Shown here piece by piece: positions 52,442 through 60,051 of a DNA stretch of 64,000 nucleotides. Source of the DNA: Deferrisoma camini S3R1 (GTDB taxonomy: Bacteria > Desulfobacterota > Deferrisomatia > Deferrisomatales > Deferrisomataceae); assembly GCF_000526155.1 (NCBI RefSeq), contig NZ_JAFN01000001.1, forward strand, positions 1,761,014 to 1,825,013. Direction: 5' to 3'. A program made the translations under genes and the position numbers. The notes beneath the pieces were generated by a model. It saw only the letters and a list, made by a program, of their open reading frames with translations. It was not told the DNA's origin and searched no databases. Position 1 is the stretch's first letter. Each line of letters starts with the position of its first letter.

Positions 52442-53461
52442 CTAGAGAGGGGAGGCCACCACGTCCACCTTGGCCGACTTGCGCAGCTCGGCCAGCTTGG
52501 CCTGCACCGCCTGGTCCAGGGCCCGGGCCTTGAGGTACTGGGCGATGGACTCCTTGACGTCCTCGAACTTCTGCTGGGTGGCCTCCTTGCGGTCGGTCAC
52601 CTTGATCACGTGGTACCCGAACCGGGTCTCCACCACGTCGCTCACCTTGCCCTTCTCCAGGGCGAACGCCGCGTCCGCGAACGGCTTGACCATGCGGTCC
52701 CGGGTGAAGAACCCGAGATCCCCGCCGTTGGGGGCGCTGCCCGGGTCCTCCGAGTTCTCCTTGGCGAGGGTGGCGAAGTCCTCGCCGGCAGCGGCCCGTT
52801 TCCGCAGCGCCTCGGCCTTCTCCCGGGCGGCCTTCCGGTCGGCCTCGGAGGCCGAGGGGTCGGTGCGGATCAGGATGTGGCTCGCCCGCACCTGCTCGGG
52901 CGTGGCGAACTTGTCCTGGTTGTCCTCGTAGAACTTCTTCACCTCGTCGTCCGAGACCTTCACGCTCGGCTGGATCTCGGTCTCCACGTAGTGGCGCACC
53001 AGCACCTGCTGGGCGATCAGGTCCTTCAAGCTGTCCTCGGTGAGCTGCTCGCTCTCCAAGGCCTTCTGGTAGGTGGCCTCGTCGGGGAACCGGCCCTTGA
53101 TGCCCTTGAGCTCCTCGGCCACCTTGGCGTCCAGGTCGTCCACCGGCTTCTTCTTGGCCTCCTGGTACAGGAGCGTGCGGTCCACCAGCTGGCGCAGCAC
53201 GTCCTCCTTCATCTTCTCGTTGGGCTGGCTCACCCCGCCGTGCATCCCGCCGGTGAGCTGGCGGAACCGGCGCAGGTAGGCCGACATGGCCCGGTCGAAC
53301 TCGGCCTTGGTCACCGGCTGACCGTTCACCACCGCCACGGGCGCGTCGGGCGCGAGGGCGGCCCCCTTCTCGGCCTTCGGTTTCGCGGCGTCGTCCCCCG
53401 CCAAGGCAGGGCCGCCCAGGGCCAGGCCCGCCAGGACCATTCCGACTACGATTCGCTTCAT
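52442..53461 (-). CDS. Peptidyl-prolyl cis-trans isomerase, PpiC/SurA type
   Basis: 339-residue periplasmic chaperone/isomerase. It has a signal peptide (MKRIVVGMVLAGLALGGPALA), a SurA_N-like helical region (about 40-170), and one parvulin domain (about 185-285; RASHILIRTDPSASEADRKAA, LGFFTRDRMVKPFADAAF, VETRFGYHVIKVTDRK). It helps outer-membrane or exported proteins fold. The ATG shares its A with the lipA stop (TGATG), so the two are one operon; the ribosome site is AAGGAG. Confidence 0.88.
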   Translation of the reverse strand: MKRIVVGMVLAGLALGGPALAGDDAAKPKAEKGAALAPDAPVAVVNGQPVTKAEFDRAMSAYLRRFRQLTGGMHGGVSQPNEKMKEDVLRQLVDRTLLYQEAKKKPVDDLDAKVAEELKGIKGRFPDEATYQKALESEQLTEDSLKDLIAQQVLVRHYVETEIQPSVKVSDDEVKKFYEDNQDKFATPEQVRASHILIRTDPSASEADRKAAREKAEALRKRAAAGEDFATLAKENSEDPGSAPNGGDLGFFTRDRMVKPFADAAFALEKGKVSDVVETRFGYHVIKVTDRKEATQQKFEDVKESIAQYLKARALDQAVQAKLAELRKSAKVDVVASPL

Positions 53462-54348
53462 CACTTGCTCCTTCTTGGTTGGGTTTCGGGCGCCCCAGGG
53501 CGCCCTCGGGATGACACACGGTACGAGCTCCGCACCCGGGGCCCACTCCACACCTCTGCGAACCCCAGCGCCCGGGCCTCCTCGGCCCAGCGCTCGAACT
53601 CGGCCTCCTGCAGGTACCGGCTCACCGGGACGCGACCCGGGCCCGGCCGAAGATACTGCCCCAGGCACACGGCGTCCACGCCGGCCCCCCGGAGATCGGC
53701 CAGCACCCGGCGCACCTCGTCGGCGCTCTCGCCCAGGCCGAGCATGAGCCCGCTCTTCACGGTCTGACCCCGGTCCGCCAGCCCGGCGAACGTTCGCAGC
53801 ACGCCCAGGCTCCGGGCGTAGTCGGCGCCCGGCCGGATCCGGGGGTACAGGCGGGGCACGGTCTCCACATTGTGGGCCAGCACCCGGTACGGCGCGGCAG
53901 CGACCACGGCCAGGGCCTCCGGGTCCCCCTGAAAGTCCGGAACCAGGGCCTCGGCCGTGACCGGTCCGGGCAAGGCCGCCACGGCCCGGGCCACGGCCGC
54001 GTACTGGCCGGCTCCGCCGTCCGGCAGGTCGTCACGGGTGACGCTGGTGACCACCACGTGGCGCATCCCCAGACGTGCAGCCAGCTCCGCCACCCGGGCC
54101 GGCTCGTTCGGGTCCACGGGCTCGGGCCCGCCGTGGTCCACGGCGCAGAAGCCGCAGGCCCGGGTGCAGCGCCGGCCCAGGATCAGCACGGTCACGTGGC
54201 CGGCATCGTAGCACTCGGGCCGGTTGGGGCACAGGGCCCCCTCACACACCGTGGGGATGCCGAGGTCCTCGAAGACGCGCCGCGTGCGGCGCAGCCCGCT
54301 TGGGCGAACGCGGATCCGGGGGAGCGACGGGGTGGGGGTGACAGACAA
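53461..54348 (-). CDS. lipA: Lipoyl synthase
   Basis: Radical SAM enzyme that inserts two sulfurs into octanoyl groups on lipoyl-dependent proteins. The auxiliary cluster CEGALCPNRPEC and the radical SAM cluster CTRACGFC are both complete. Further signatures are VVVTSVTRDDLPDGGAGQYA, HNVETVPRLYPRIRPGADY, KSGLMLGLGE and the C-terminal RSSY, which contains the serine that ligates the auxiliary cluster. The start is uncertain: TTG 54348 (295 residues, MSVTPTPSLPRIRV) fits the family length. A longer frame runs into the divergent rlmD gene. A hairpin lies just upstream at 54369-54396. Confidence 0.88.
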   Translation of the reverse strand: MSVTPTPSLPRIRVRPSGLRRTRRVFEDLGIPTVCEGALCPNRPECYDAGHVTVLILGRRCTRACGFCAVDHGGPEPVDPNEPARVAELAARLGMRHVVVTSVTRDDLPDGGAGQYAAVARAVAALPGPVTAEALVPDFQGDPEALAVVAAAPYRVLAHNVETVPRLYPRIRPGADYARSLGVLRTFAGLADRGQTVKSGLMLGLGESADEVRRVLADLRGAGVDAVCLGQYLRPGPGRVPVSRYLQEAEFERWAEEARALGFAEVWSGPRVRSSYRVSSRGRPGAPETQPRRSK

Positions 54349-54368
54349 TCCAGAAGCGTTCCGTGTCA

Positions 54369-54396
54369 GCCCGGGCGGTCCATGAACCGCCCGGGC
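54369..54396. other. Perfect 11-bp inverted repeat in the lipA/rlmD divergent gap
   Basis: GCCCGGGCGGT, a 6-base loop, then ACCGCCCGGGC. It lies between two divergent starts, 21 bp from the proposed lipA start. It could be an operator or a leader hairpin. Confidence 0.5.
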
Positions 54397-54484
54397 CCGG
54401 CGGCGTGGACCCGCCGGGGGATCGGGGTGTAGGCTAGCGAGCCACGAGACAACACCAGCCGAGTTCGTGGGAGACGAGTCTATC

Positions 54485-55852
54485 ATGCCCTCCCTGAGCG
54501 CACCACCCGAAACCCCTCGGCCCCGCCGCCGGATCCGGGTGTTCGCCCTGGCTGACCGGGGCATGAGCATGGCCCACCTAGACGGCAAGGTGGCGTTCGT
54601 GCCCCGGGCCGCCCCGGGCGACACCGTGGAGGTGGAGGTGGTGCGGGAGAAGCGGCGGTACGTGACCTGCCGGCTCCTGGAGGTGGTGACCCCTTCGCCG
54701 CTTCGGCGTCCCCCCGCCTGCCCCCATTTCGGCCGGTGTGGCGGATGCCACTGGCAGCACCTGCCCTACCCCGATCAGCTGGCGGCCAAGGACCGAAGCT
54801 TCCGGGGGTTCGTGCGGAGCCGCCTGGGCGCCGGCGCGGAGGGCCGGTTCCGGGACCCCATCCCGTCCCCCCGGGAGCTCGGGTACCGCAACCGGGTGGG
54901 CTGGAAGGTGCGGCGGCTCGGGGACCGGGTCGGGGTGGGGTACTTTGCGGAGGGGACCCATCGGCTCGTGCCGGTGGCGGCGTGCCCCGTGGCCCATCCC
55001 GCCCTGGAGGGCCTGCTGGAGCCCCTGACCCGGTTCCTGCAGGGCTTCCGGCCGGCCCGGGGCCATCTGCCCCAGGTGGATCTCCAGGTGGACGGGGAGG
55101 GCGGGGTGTGGGCGGTGTTCCACCTGCTTCGCCCCCTCGAACCGGACGAGCGGCGCGAGCTCCTAGGGTTCTGCGGCCGGGCGGGGCTCCGGGCCGCGGC
55201 GGTGCAGGCCGGCCGCAAGCACTCTCTGGAACCCCTGGGAGAGGACCCCGGTCCGATGCCGTTCTCGGTGCGGGCCGGAGGACGCGTGCTGCCGGTGGGC
55301 GTGCGGCCCGGCGGGTTCGTGCAGGCCAACCCCTGGGTGAACCAGGCCCTGGTGGACGAGGTGGCGAGCCTGGCCCCCCTGTACCGGGGGGGCGAGGTGC
55401 TGGAGCTTTACGCCGGCGCGGGCAACTTCACCCTGCCCCTGGGGCTCGAGGCCCGGCGGGTGGTGGCCGTGGAGGGGTATCCCCCGGCTGCCGAGGACCT
55501 GGCCCGGAACGCCCGCGCCCTGGGATGGGACCACGTGGAGGCCCGCGCCGAGCCGGCCGGCCGGGCGTTGGAGCGGTTGGCCCGGCAGGGGTTTCGACCC
55601 CGGTTCGCCCTTCTGGATCCCCCCCGCGAGGGCGCGGCCGACGCCATGGAGGCCCTGGCGGACCTGGCCCCGGAGCACATCCTGTACGTGTCGTGCTCTC
55701 CGCCCACCCTGGTGCGGGATCTGGGGGTCCTGCTCGGCCGGGGGTACCGGATCGAGTGGATCCGGGCCGCGGACATGTTCCCCCAGACGGCCCATCTGGA
55801 GAGCCTGACCCTCCTTCGGCTCGCTTTGACTCCCCGGAACGGGGGTGCGTAA
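54485..55852 (+). CDS. rlmD: 23S rRNA (uracil-5-)-methyltransferase, RlmD/TrmA family
   Basis: 455-residue SAM-dependent RNA methyltransferase. It has an N-terminal TRAM-like domain (AHLDGKVAFVPRAAPGDTVEVEVV), iron-sulfur cysteines CPHFGRCGGC and the fourth in AACPVAH, SAM-binding LELYAGAGNFTLPL, LDPPREGA, and the catalytic YVSCSPPTLVRDL. RlmD or RlmCD is most likely; TrmA usually lacks the cluster. The ATG at 54485 is preferred; a GTG at 54467 is in frame. Confidence 0.87.
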   Translation: MPSLSAPPETPRPRRRIRVFALADRGMSMAHLDGKVAFVPRAAPGDTVEVEVVREKRRYVTCRLLEVVTPSPLRRPPACPHFGRCGGCHWQHLPYPDQLAAKDRSFRGFVRSRLGAGAEGRFRDPIPSPRELGYRNRVGWKVRRLGDRVGVGYFAEGTHRLVPVAACPVAHPALEGLLEPLTRFLQGFRPARGHLPQVDLQVDGEGGVWAVFHLLRPLEPDERRELLGFCGRAGLRAAAVQAGRKHSLEPLGEDPGPMPFSVRAGGRVLPVGVRPGGFVQANPWVNQALVDEVASLAPLYRGGEVLELYAGAGNFTLPLGLEARRVVAVEGYPPAAEDLARNARALGWDHVEARAEPAGRALERLARQGFRPRFALLDPPREGAADAMEALADLAPEHILYVSCSPPTLVRDLGVLLGRGYRIEWIRAADMFPQTAHLESLTLLRLALTPRNGGA

Positions 55853-55900
55853 AATGCCGCAGTTTGGAGGAAGGAGGAACCCGGGGGTCGCGGAGAGGCC

Positions 55901-57292
55901 ATGCCCAAACCGAAGATCCTGATCGTGGACGACGAGTACCTGATCCGGTGGTCCCTGTCGGAGAACCTCCAGAAGGAGGGGTACCGGTGCGTGACCGCCG
56001 AGAACGGGGAGGAGGCCCTGGAGCTGTTCCGGACCGAGGGCCCGGACCTGGTGCTGCTCGACATCAAGCTGCCGGGCATCGACGGAATCCAGGTGCTCCA
56101 GCAGATCAAGGAGGCCGACCCGGACATCCCGGTCCTCATGATCACGGCCACGACCCAGGTGGAGGTGGCGGTCAAGGCCATGAAGCTCGGGGCCTACGAC
56201 TACGTGTCCAAGCCCTTCGACCTCACCGAGATCCAGACCAAGGTCCAGCACGCCCTCGAGACCACGCAACTGCGGCAGGAGGTGGCATACTTCCGGAGCC
56301 GGCACGCCCACCGCCTGGGGTTCGACGCCATCATCGCCGGCTGCCCCCGGATGCAGGAGGTGCTGTCCGTGGCCCGCCGGGTGGCCCGCTCCTCGTCCAC
56401 CACCGTGCTGCTCACCGGGGAGAGCGGCACGGGCAAGGACGTGCTCGCCCGGGCCATCCACTACGAGAGCCCCCGAGCCGACCGGCCGTTCATGCCGATC
56501 AACTGCACGGCCCTTCCCGAGGAGCTTCTCGAGAGCGAGCTCATGGGCTACGAGAAGGGCGCGTTCACGGACGCCAAGAAGACCAAGAAGGGCCTGTTCG
56601 AGCTGGCCGACGGAGGCACCATCTTCCTGGACGAGATCGGGGACATGAAGCCGGGCCTCCAGTCCAAGCTGCTGCGGTTCCTGGAGGACCGGTCGTTCAA
56701 GCGGGTCGGCGGCAAGGAAGACATCGAGGTGGACGTGCGGATCATCGCCGCCACCAACGCCGACCTGGAGCGGGCCATCGAGGAGAAGCGGTTCCGGGAG
56801 GACCTGTTCTACCGGCTGAGCGTGGTGCCGATCGTGCTTCCTCCGCTCCGGGACCGGCAGGAGGACATCCTCCCCCTGGCCTACCACTTCCTCGAGACGT
56901 TCAACCGGGAGTTCAAGACCTCGTTTCGAGGGTTCTCGGCCGAGGCCGAGGCGTTCCTGACCCGGTACGACTGGCCCGGCAACATCCGCGAGCTGCGCAA
57001 CGTGGTGGAGCGGGCCGTGATCCTGTCGACCGGCGAGGAGATCGGGGTGGACGCCCTGCCCTGGAAGATCAAGGGCGGCGAGCGGGCGGGCGGGGTCAGG
57101 AGGCCGGGCGAGGAGCCCCAACCGGGCGTGGTGGTCCTCCCGGATCACGGGGTGGACATCGAGGAGGTCGAGCGGGAGCTGATCGTCCAGGCCCTGGAGA
57201 AGACCGGCAACAACCAGACCCGGGCCGCCAAGATGCTGGGCCTCACCCGCGACGCCCTGCGCTATCGGATGAAGAAGTACGATCTTCTGTAG
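55901..57292 (+). CDS. Sigma-54-dependent NtrC-family response regulator
   Basis: 463-residue activator: REC (D10, D11, phospho-acceptor D54), AAA+ (Walker A GESGTGKD, sigma-54 loop GAFTDA, Walker B FLDE, arginine-finger region FREDLFYRLSVVPI), and a Fis-type HTH (IVQALEKTGNNQTRAAKMLGLTRDALRYRMKKYDLL). GAFTDA is a tolerated variant of GAFTGA, so it should act with sigma-54. No cognate kinase is beside it. It follows rlmD by 48 bp. Confidence 0.92.
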   Translation: MPKPKILIVDDEYLIRWSLSENLQKEGYRCVTAENGEEALELFRTEGPDLVLLDIKLPGIDGIQVLQQIKEADPDIPVLMITATTQVEVAVKAMKLGAYDYVSKPFDLTEIQTKVQHALETTQLRQEVAYFRSRHAHRLGFDAIIAGCPRMQEVLSVARRVARSSSTTVLLTGESGTGKDVLARAIHYESPRADRPFMPINCTALPEELLESELMGYEKGAFTDAKKTKKGLFELADGGTIFLDEIGDMKPGLQSKLLRFLEDRSFKRVGGKEDIEVDVRIIAATNADLERAIEEKRFREDLFYRLSVVPIVLPPLRDRQEDILPLAYHFLETFNREFKTSFRGFSAEAEAFLTRYDWPGNIRELRNVVERAVILSTGEEIGVDALPWKIKGGERAGGVRRPGEEPQPGVVVLPDHGVDIEEVERELIVQALEKTGNNQTRAAKMLGLTRDALRYRMKKYDLL

Positions 57293-57331
57293 GCCGAAAG
57301 CCGAAACCCAACCACCAACCCCTGCATCCAC

Positions 57332-58240
57332 GTGGAACCACTCGTCCGGGTCCTTCCCGTCTTTCTCGTGATCCTGGTGGGCTGGGTCGGCCGCCGGGTG
57401 GGGCTGATCCCGCCGGGATTCCAGGCCCCGGCCAACCGGGTGGCCTACTACCTGGCCGTGCCGTGCCTCATCTTTCTCAAGATCTCCGCAGCCCCGTTCC
57501 GCGAGGTGTTCCGGCCGGGGGGGATCCTGGCGGCGCTGGCGGCCGTGGTGGCGGTGTGGGCGGCGGCCCAGGCCGCGGCCCGGGTGTTGGGGCTCAAAGG
57601 GGGGACCCGGGGCACGTTCGTTCAGGCGTCGGTCCACGCGAACCTGGGCTACATCGGGCTTGCCGTCGCCTACTACGCCCTGGGCGACCGGGGCCTCCAG
57701 TTCGCCGGGGTGTACGCGGCCTTCTTCATGCTGGCCAACAACTTCCTGTCGGTCGTGGCCCTCACGGCGGCCTCGGGGCGACGCCCCGGCCTGGCGCGGC
57801 TCGCAGCCCGGATCGGGCTCCAGCCGGTGATCGTGGGAAGCCTGCTGGGGCTGGTCTGGAGCTTCTTCCAACTGCCCTTGCCCGGCCTGGCCCGGGAGAC
57901 CATCCGGATTCTCGGCAGCATGGGCCTCCCGCTGGCCCTGTTGCTGATCGGCGCCGACTTGGGGCTGGACGCCCTGCGCCGGCCCCTGCCCGCCCTGGTG
58001 TCGCTGGGGCTCAAGAACCTGGCCCTCCCCGCCCTGGGCATGGTGCTCCTGGGGCTGGCCGGGGCCGGGGCCACGGAGCGGGCCGCGGCCGTGGTTCTCT
58101 TGGCCGCGCCCACCGCCACCCTGACCCTGGTGATGGGCCGGGAGCTCGGGGGTGACCCCGCGTTCGCCTCCACCGCCATCAGCCTGAGCACCCTGGCGAG
58201 CGCCGCCACCCTGCCCCTCTGGCTGGCCCTGGGCCACTGA
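57332..58240 (+). CDS. AEC family transporter (auxin efflux carrier-like)
   Basis: 302-residue permease of about ten helices in two inverted halves. It has VFLVILVGWVGRRVGLIPPGFQ, VAYYLAVPCLIFLKIS, FVQASVHANLGYIGLAVAYYALG, and LGSMGLPLALLLIGADLGLD. The bacterial AEC family moves carboxylates such as malate or malonate. GTG start 40 bp after the regulator gene; both may be cotranscribed. Substrate unknown. Confidence 0.85.
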   Translation: MEPLVRVLPVFLVILVGWVGRRVGLIPPGFQAPANRVAYYLAVPCLIFLKISAAPFREVFRPGGILAALAAVVAVWAAAQAAARVLGLKGGTRGTFVQASVHANLGYIGLAVAYYALGDRGLQFAGVYAAFFMLANNFLSVVALTAASGRRPGLARLAARIGLQPVIVGSLLGLVWSFFQLPLPGLARETIRILGSMGLPLALLLIGADLGLDALRRPLPALVSLGLKNLALPALGMVLLGLAGAGATERAAAVVLLAAPTATLTLVMGRELGGDPAFASTAISLSTLASAATLPLWLALGH

Positions 58241-58332
58241 CCCGACGATCCGACCGGCTCACCCGGCCGAAGCCGGATCCCCCTCCCCCGCCCCGGCAGG
58301 ACCGAACCGGACGATTCCCCCGGGCCGGCCGG

Positions 58333-58362
58333 TTGACCGGCACCCGGAGGTTCCCGTACAAG
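58333..58362 (+). promoter_or_regulatory. Possible sigma-70 promoter of the aldolase gene
   Basis: TTGACC at 58333-58338, an 18-base spacer, TACAAG at 58357-58362, in the 248-bp gap before the aldolase. Confidence 0.4.
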
Positions 58363-58488
58363 TACCGGTGGGGATGCCGCCCGATCCGAACGAAGGCGTT
58401 GCAGGCTCCCCCCCGTCCCTTGGTCGCACGGCATCGTAGGCGGACACCATCCACCCGAACCCGTTCTTTCTTCACGGAGGGGTAACCC

Positions 58489-59784
58489 ATGAGCCAGATC
58501 GTGTCGTCCCCGTCCCAGCGGTTCGACAAGGCCCTCGAGATAGGCCGGCCGCCCAACATCCGCAAGCTGTTCCCCCACTCCCGGGCCCTGATCGTGAGCG
58601 GAAAGGTGATCGACCGGGCCATGCTCGCCAAGGGCGGGGCCATGGCCATCGCGGCCAACGCCCGAAACCGGTTCGTGATCCACGGCGTGCTCCGGGCCGC
58701 CCAGAGGGCCAACGCCGCGGTGATCATCGAGATCGCCAAGAGCGAAGGCGGCGCGGACGCCTACTGCGCCGTGAACTACTGGAACATGGCCACCTACGTG
58801 GACCAGGCGGCCAACGAGCTGGGGGTCACCGTGCCGGTGGCGGTCCACGCAGACCACTACACCCTCAAGAAGCCCCAGGACATCGAGACGGCCCGCTCCC
58901 AGATCCCCAGCATGTTCGATGCGGGCATCACCTCGATCGCCATCGACGCCTCCCACCTTCCCGACGACGAGAACCTGCTGGCGAACCTGGACCTGTACCG
59001 GTACGTGCCCGTCTGGGCCGGGCTCGAGACCGAGGTGGGAGAGATCAAGGGCGCCGCAGGGCTGTCCACCGTGGACGAGGCCCGGTTCCTGATCCAGGGG
59101 CTCAACGCGAACGGGGTGTTCCCCGACTGGATCGCCCTGAACAACGGCACCACCCACGGCATCCAGGCCTCGGACGCCGGCATCCAGGTGGAGCTCACCG
59201 CCGAGATCCACAAGGCCCTCGAGCCCTACGGCGTGTCCGGGGCCCAGCACGGAACCTCGGGCAACAGCTTCGACCGGCTGCGGCGCATCGCGGCCGAGAC
59301 CCGCACCACCAAGGCCAACGTGGCCACGGCCCTGCAGATGATCTCGTGGGGGGTCAAGGTGAACGAGTACGGCAACGCCATCCTGGACGACCAGGGGCGG
59401 TTCGTGCGGGAACCCGGGGCGGGGGTCTCCGACGAGCTGTGGGCCGAGATGGTGGCCTACGCCGACGAGCGGGGCTGGAAGAAGGGCGACTACAAAAAGC
59501 TCAACCTGCCGTTCGAGAACAAGCTCTGGGCCCAGCCGGCCGAGATCCGCGAGCGCATGATCCGGGGGGTGGAGGAGTTCGTGTACCACCTGCTCACCCA
59601 GGTGTTCAACACGGCCGACACCGCGCCCCTGGCGATCGAGGCGATCCTCCGGGCCGAGTCCTACGACCTGGGGCCCAAGGCGGAACGCAGGGAGAACCCG
59701 TCCGACTGGACCGAAGAGAAGATCCGCGAACGGGCCAAGGCCCTCCAGAAACAGGAGGGTCCGGGGGGCGATTTCGACGACTGA
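58489..59784 (+). CDS. fba: Class II fructose-bisphosphate aldolase family protein
   Basis: 431-residue zinc-dependent aldolase of the long type. Key features are the zinc/catalytic segment PVAVHADHYTLKK, DAGITSIAIDASHLPDDEN, the ligand GLETEVGEI, NNGTTHGI and the GAQHGTSGN phosphate/zinc motif. It splits or joins fructose-1,6-bisphosphate in glycolysis/gluconeogenesis; tagatose-type activity cannot be excluded. The ATG follows GGAGGGG. A family A repeat begins at its stop codon. Confidence 0.88.
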   Translation: MSQIVSSPSQRFDKALEIGRPPNIRKLFPHSRALIVSGKVIDRAMLAKGGAMAIAANARNRFVIHGVLRAAQRANAAVIIEIAKSEGGADAYCAVNYWNMATYVDQAANELGVTVPVAVHADHYTLKKPQDIETARSQIPSMFDAGITSIAIDASHLPDDENLLANLDLYRYVPVWAGLETEVGEIKGAAGLSTVDEARFLIQGLNANGVFPDWIALNNGTTHGIQASDAGIQVELTAEIHKALEPYGVSGAQHGTSGNSFDRLRRIAAETRTTKANVATALQMISWGVKVNEYGNAILDDQGRFVREPGAGVSDELWAEMVAYADERGWKKGDYKKLNLPFENKLWAQPAEIRERMIRGVEEFVYHLLTQVFNTADTAPLAIEAILRAESYDLGPKAERRENPSDWTEEKIRERAKALQKQEGPGGDFDD

Positions 59785-60005
59785 GACCAAGTTGCGTTCG
59801 AAGCCGGCGATTTGGGGCCGGCGGCCCGGAGCGCTACGGCCGAGCCGTTCAAGCCGCTCGGCGCAGGGGAGCGCCCGCGGCGCGTGCTCTCACGCGTCGC
59901 AGCGGACCGGGCCGTGGCGGCTTCGGCGAGGCCGTCTTTTCCGGCGGAGGACCGACGGCCCCCAAATCGCCCCCCTATGAGCTCCTCTTGATCGCAAATC
60001 GGCAT
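59784..60005. repeat. Palindromic element family A, copy 2
   Basis: Like 42386-42609: starts at the stop codon of the upstream gene (TGAGACCAAG) and ends at an ATG (60004) in frame with the downstream lipoprotein gene. The internal GCGCGTGCTCTCACGCG and GACGGCCCCCAAATCGCCC blocks are shared. Confidence 0.8.
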
Positions 60006-60051
60006 GAGAGTGAGACTCTGTCCCACCCACACCCTGAAAAGGGGGAAATCC

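Noticed and set aside
55901-57292. GAFTDA instead of GAFTGA as a sign of a defective activator
   Set aside because: GAFTDA is a common working variant, and Walker A, Walker B and HTH are normal, unlike the gene at 29476.
54736-58155. 1139-codon plus-strand open frame
   Set aside because: Out-of-frame shadow of rlmD, the response regulator and the AEC transporter, which all have convincing domains in their own frames.
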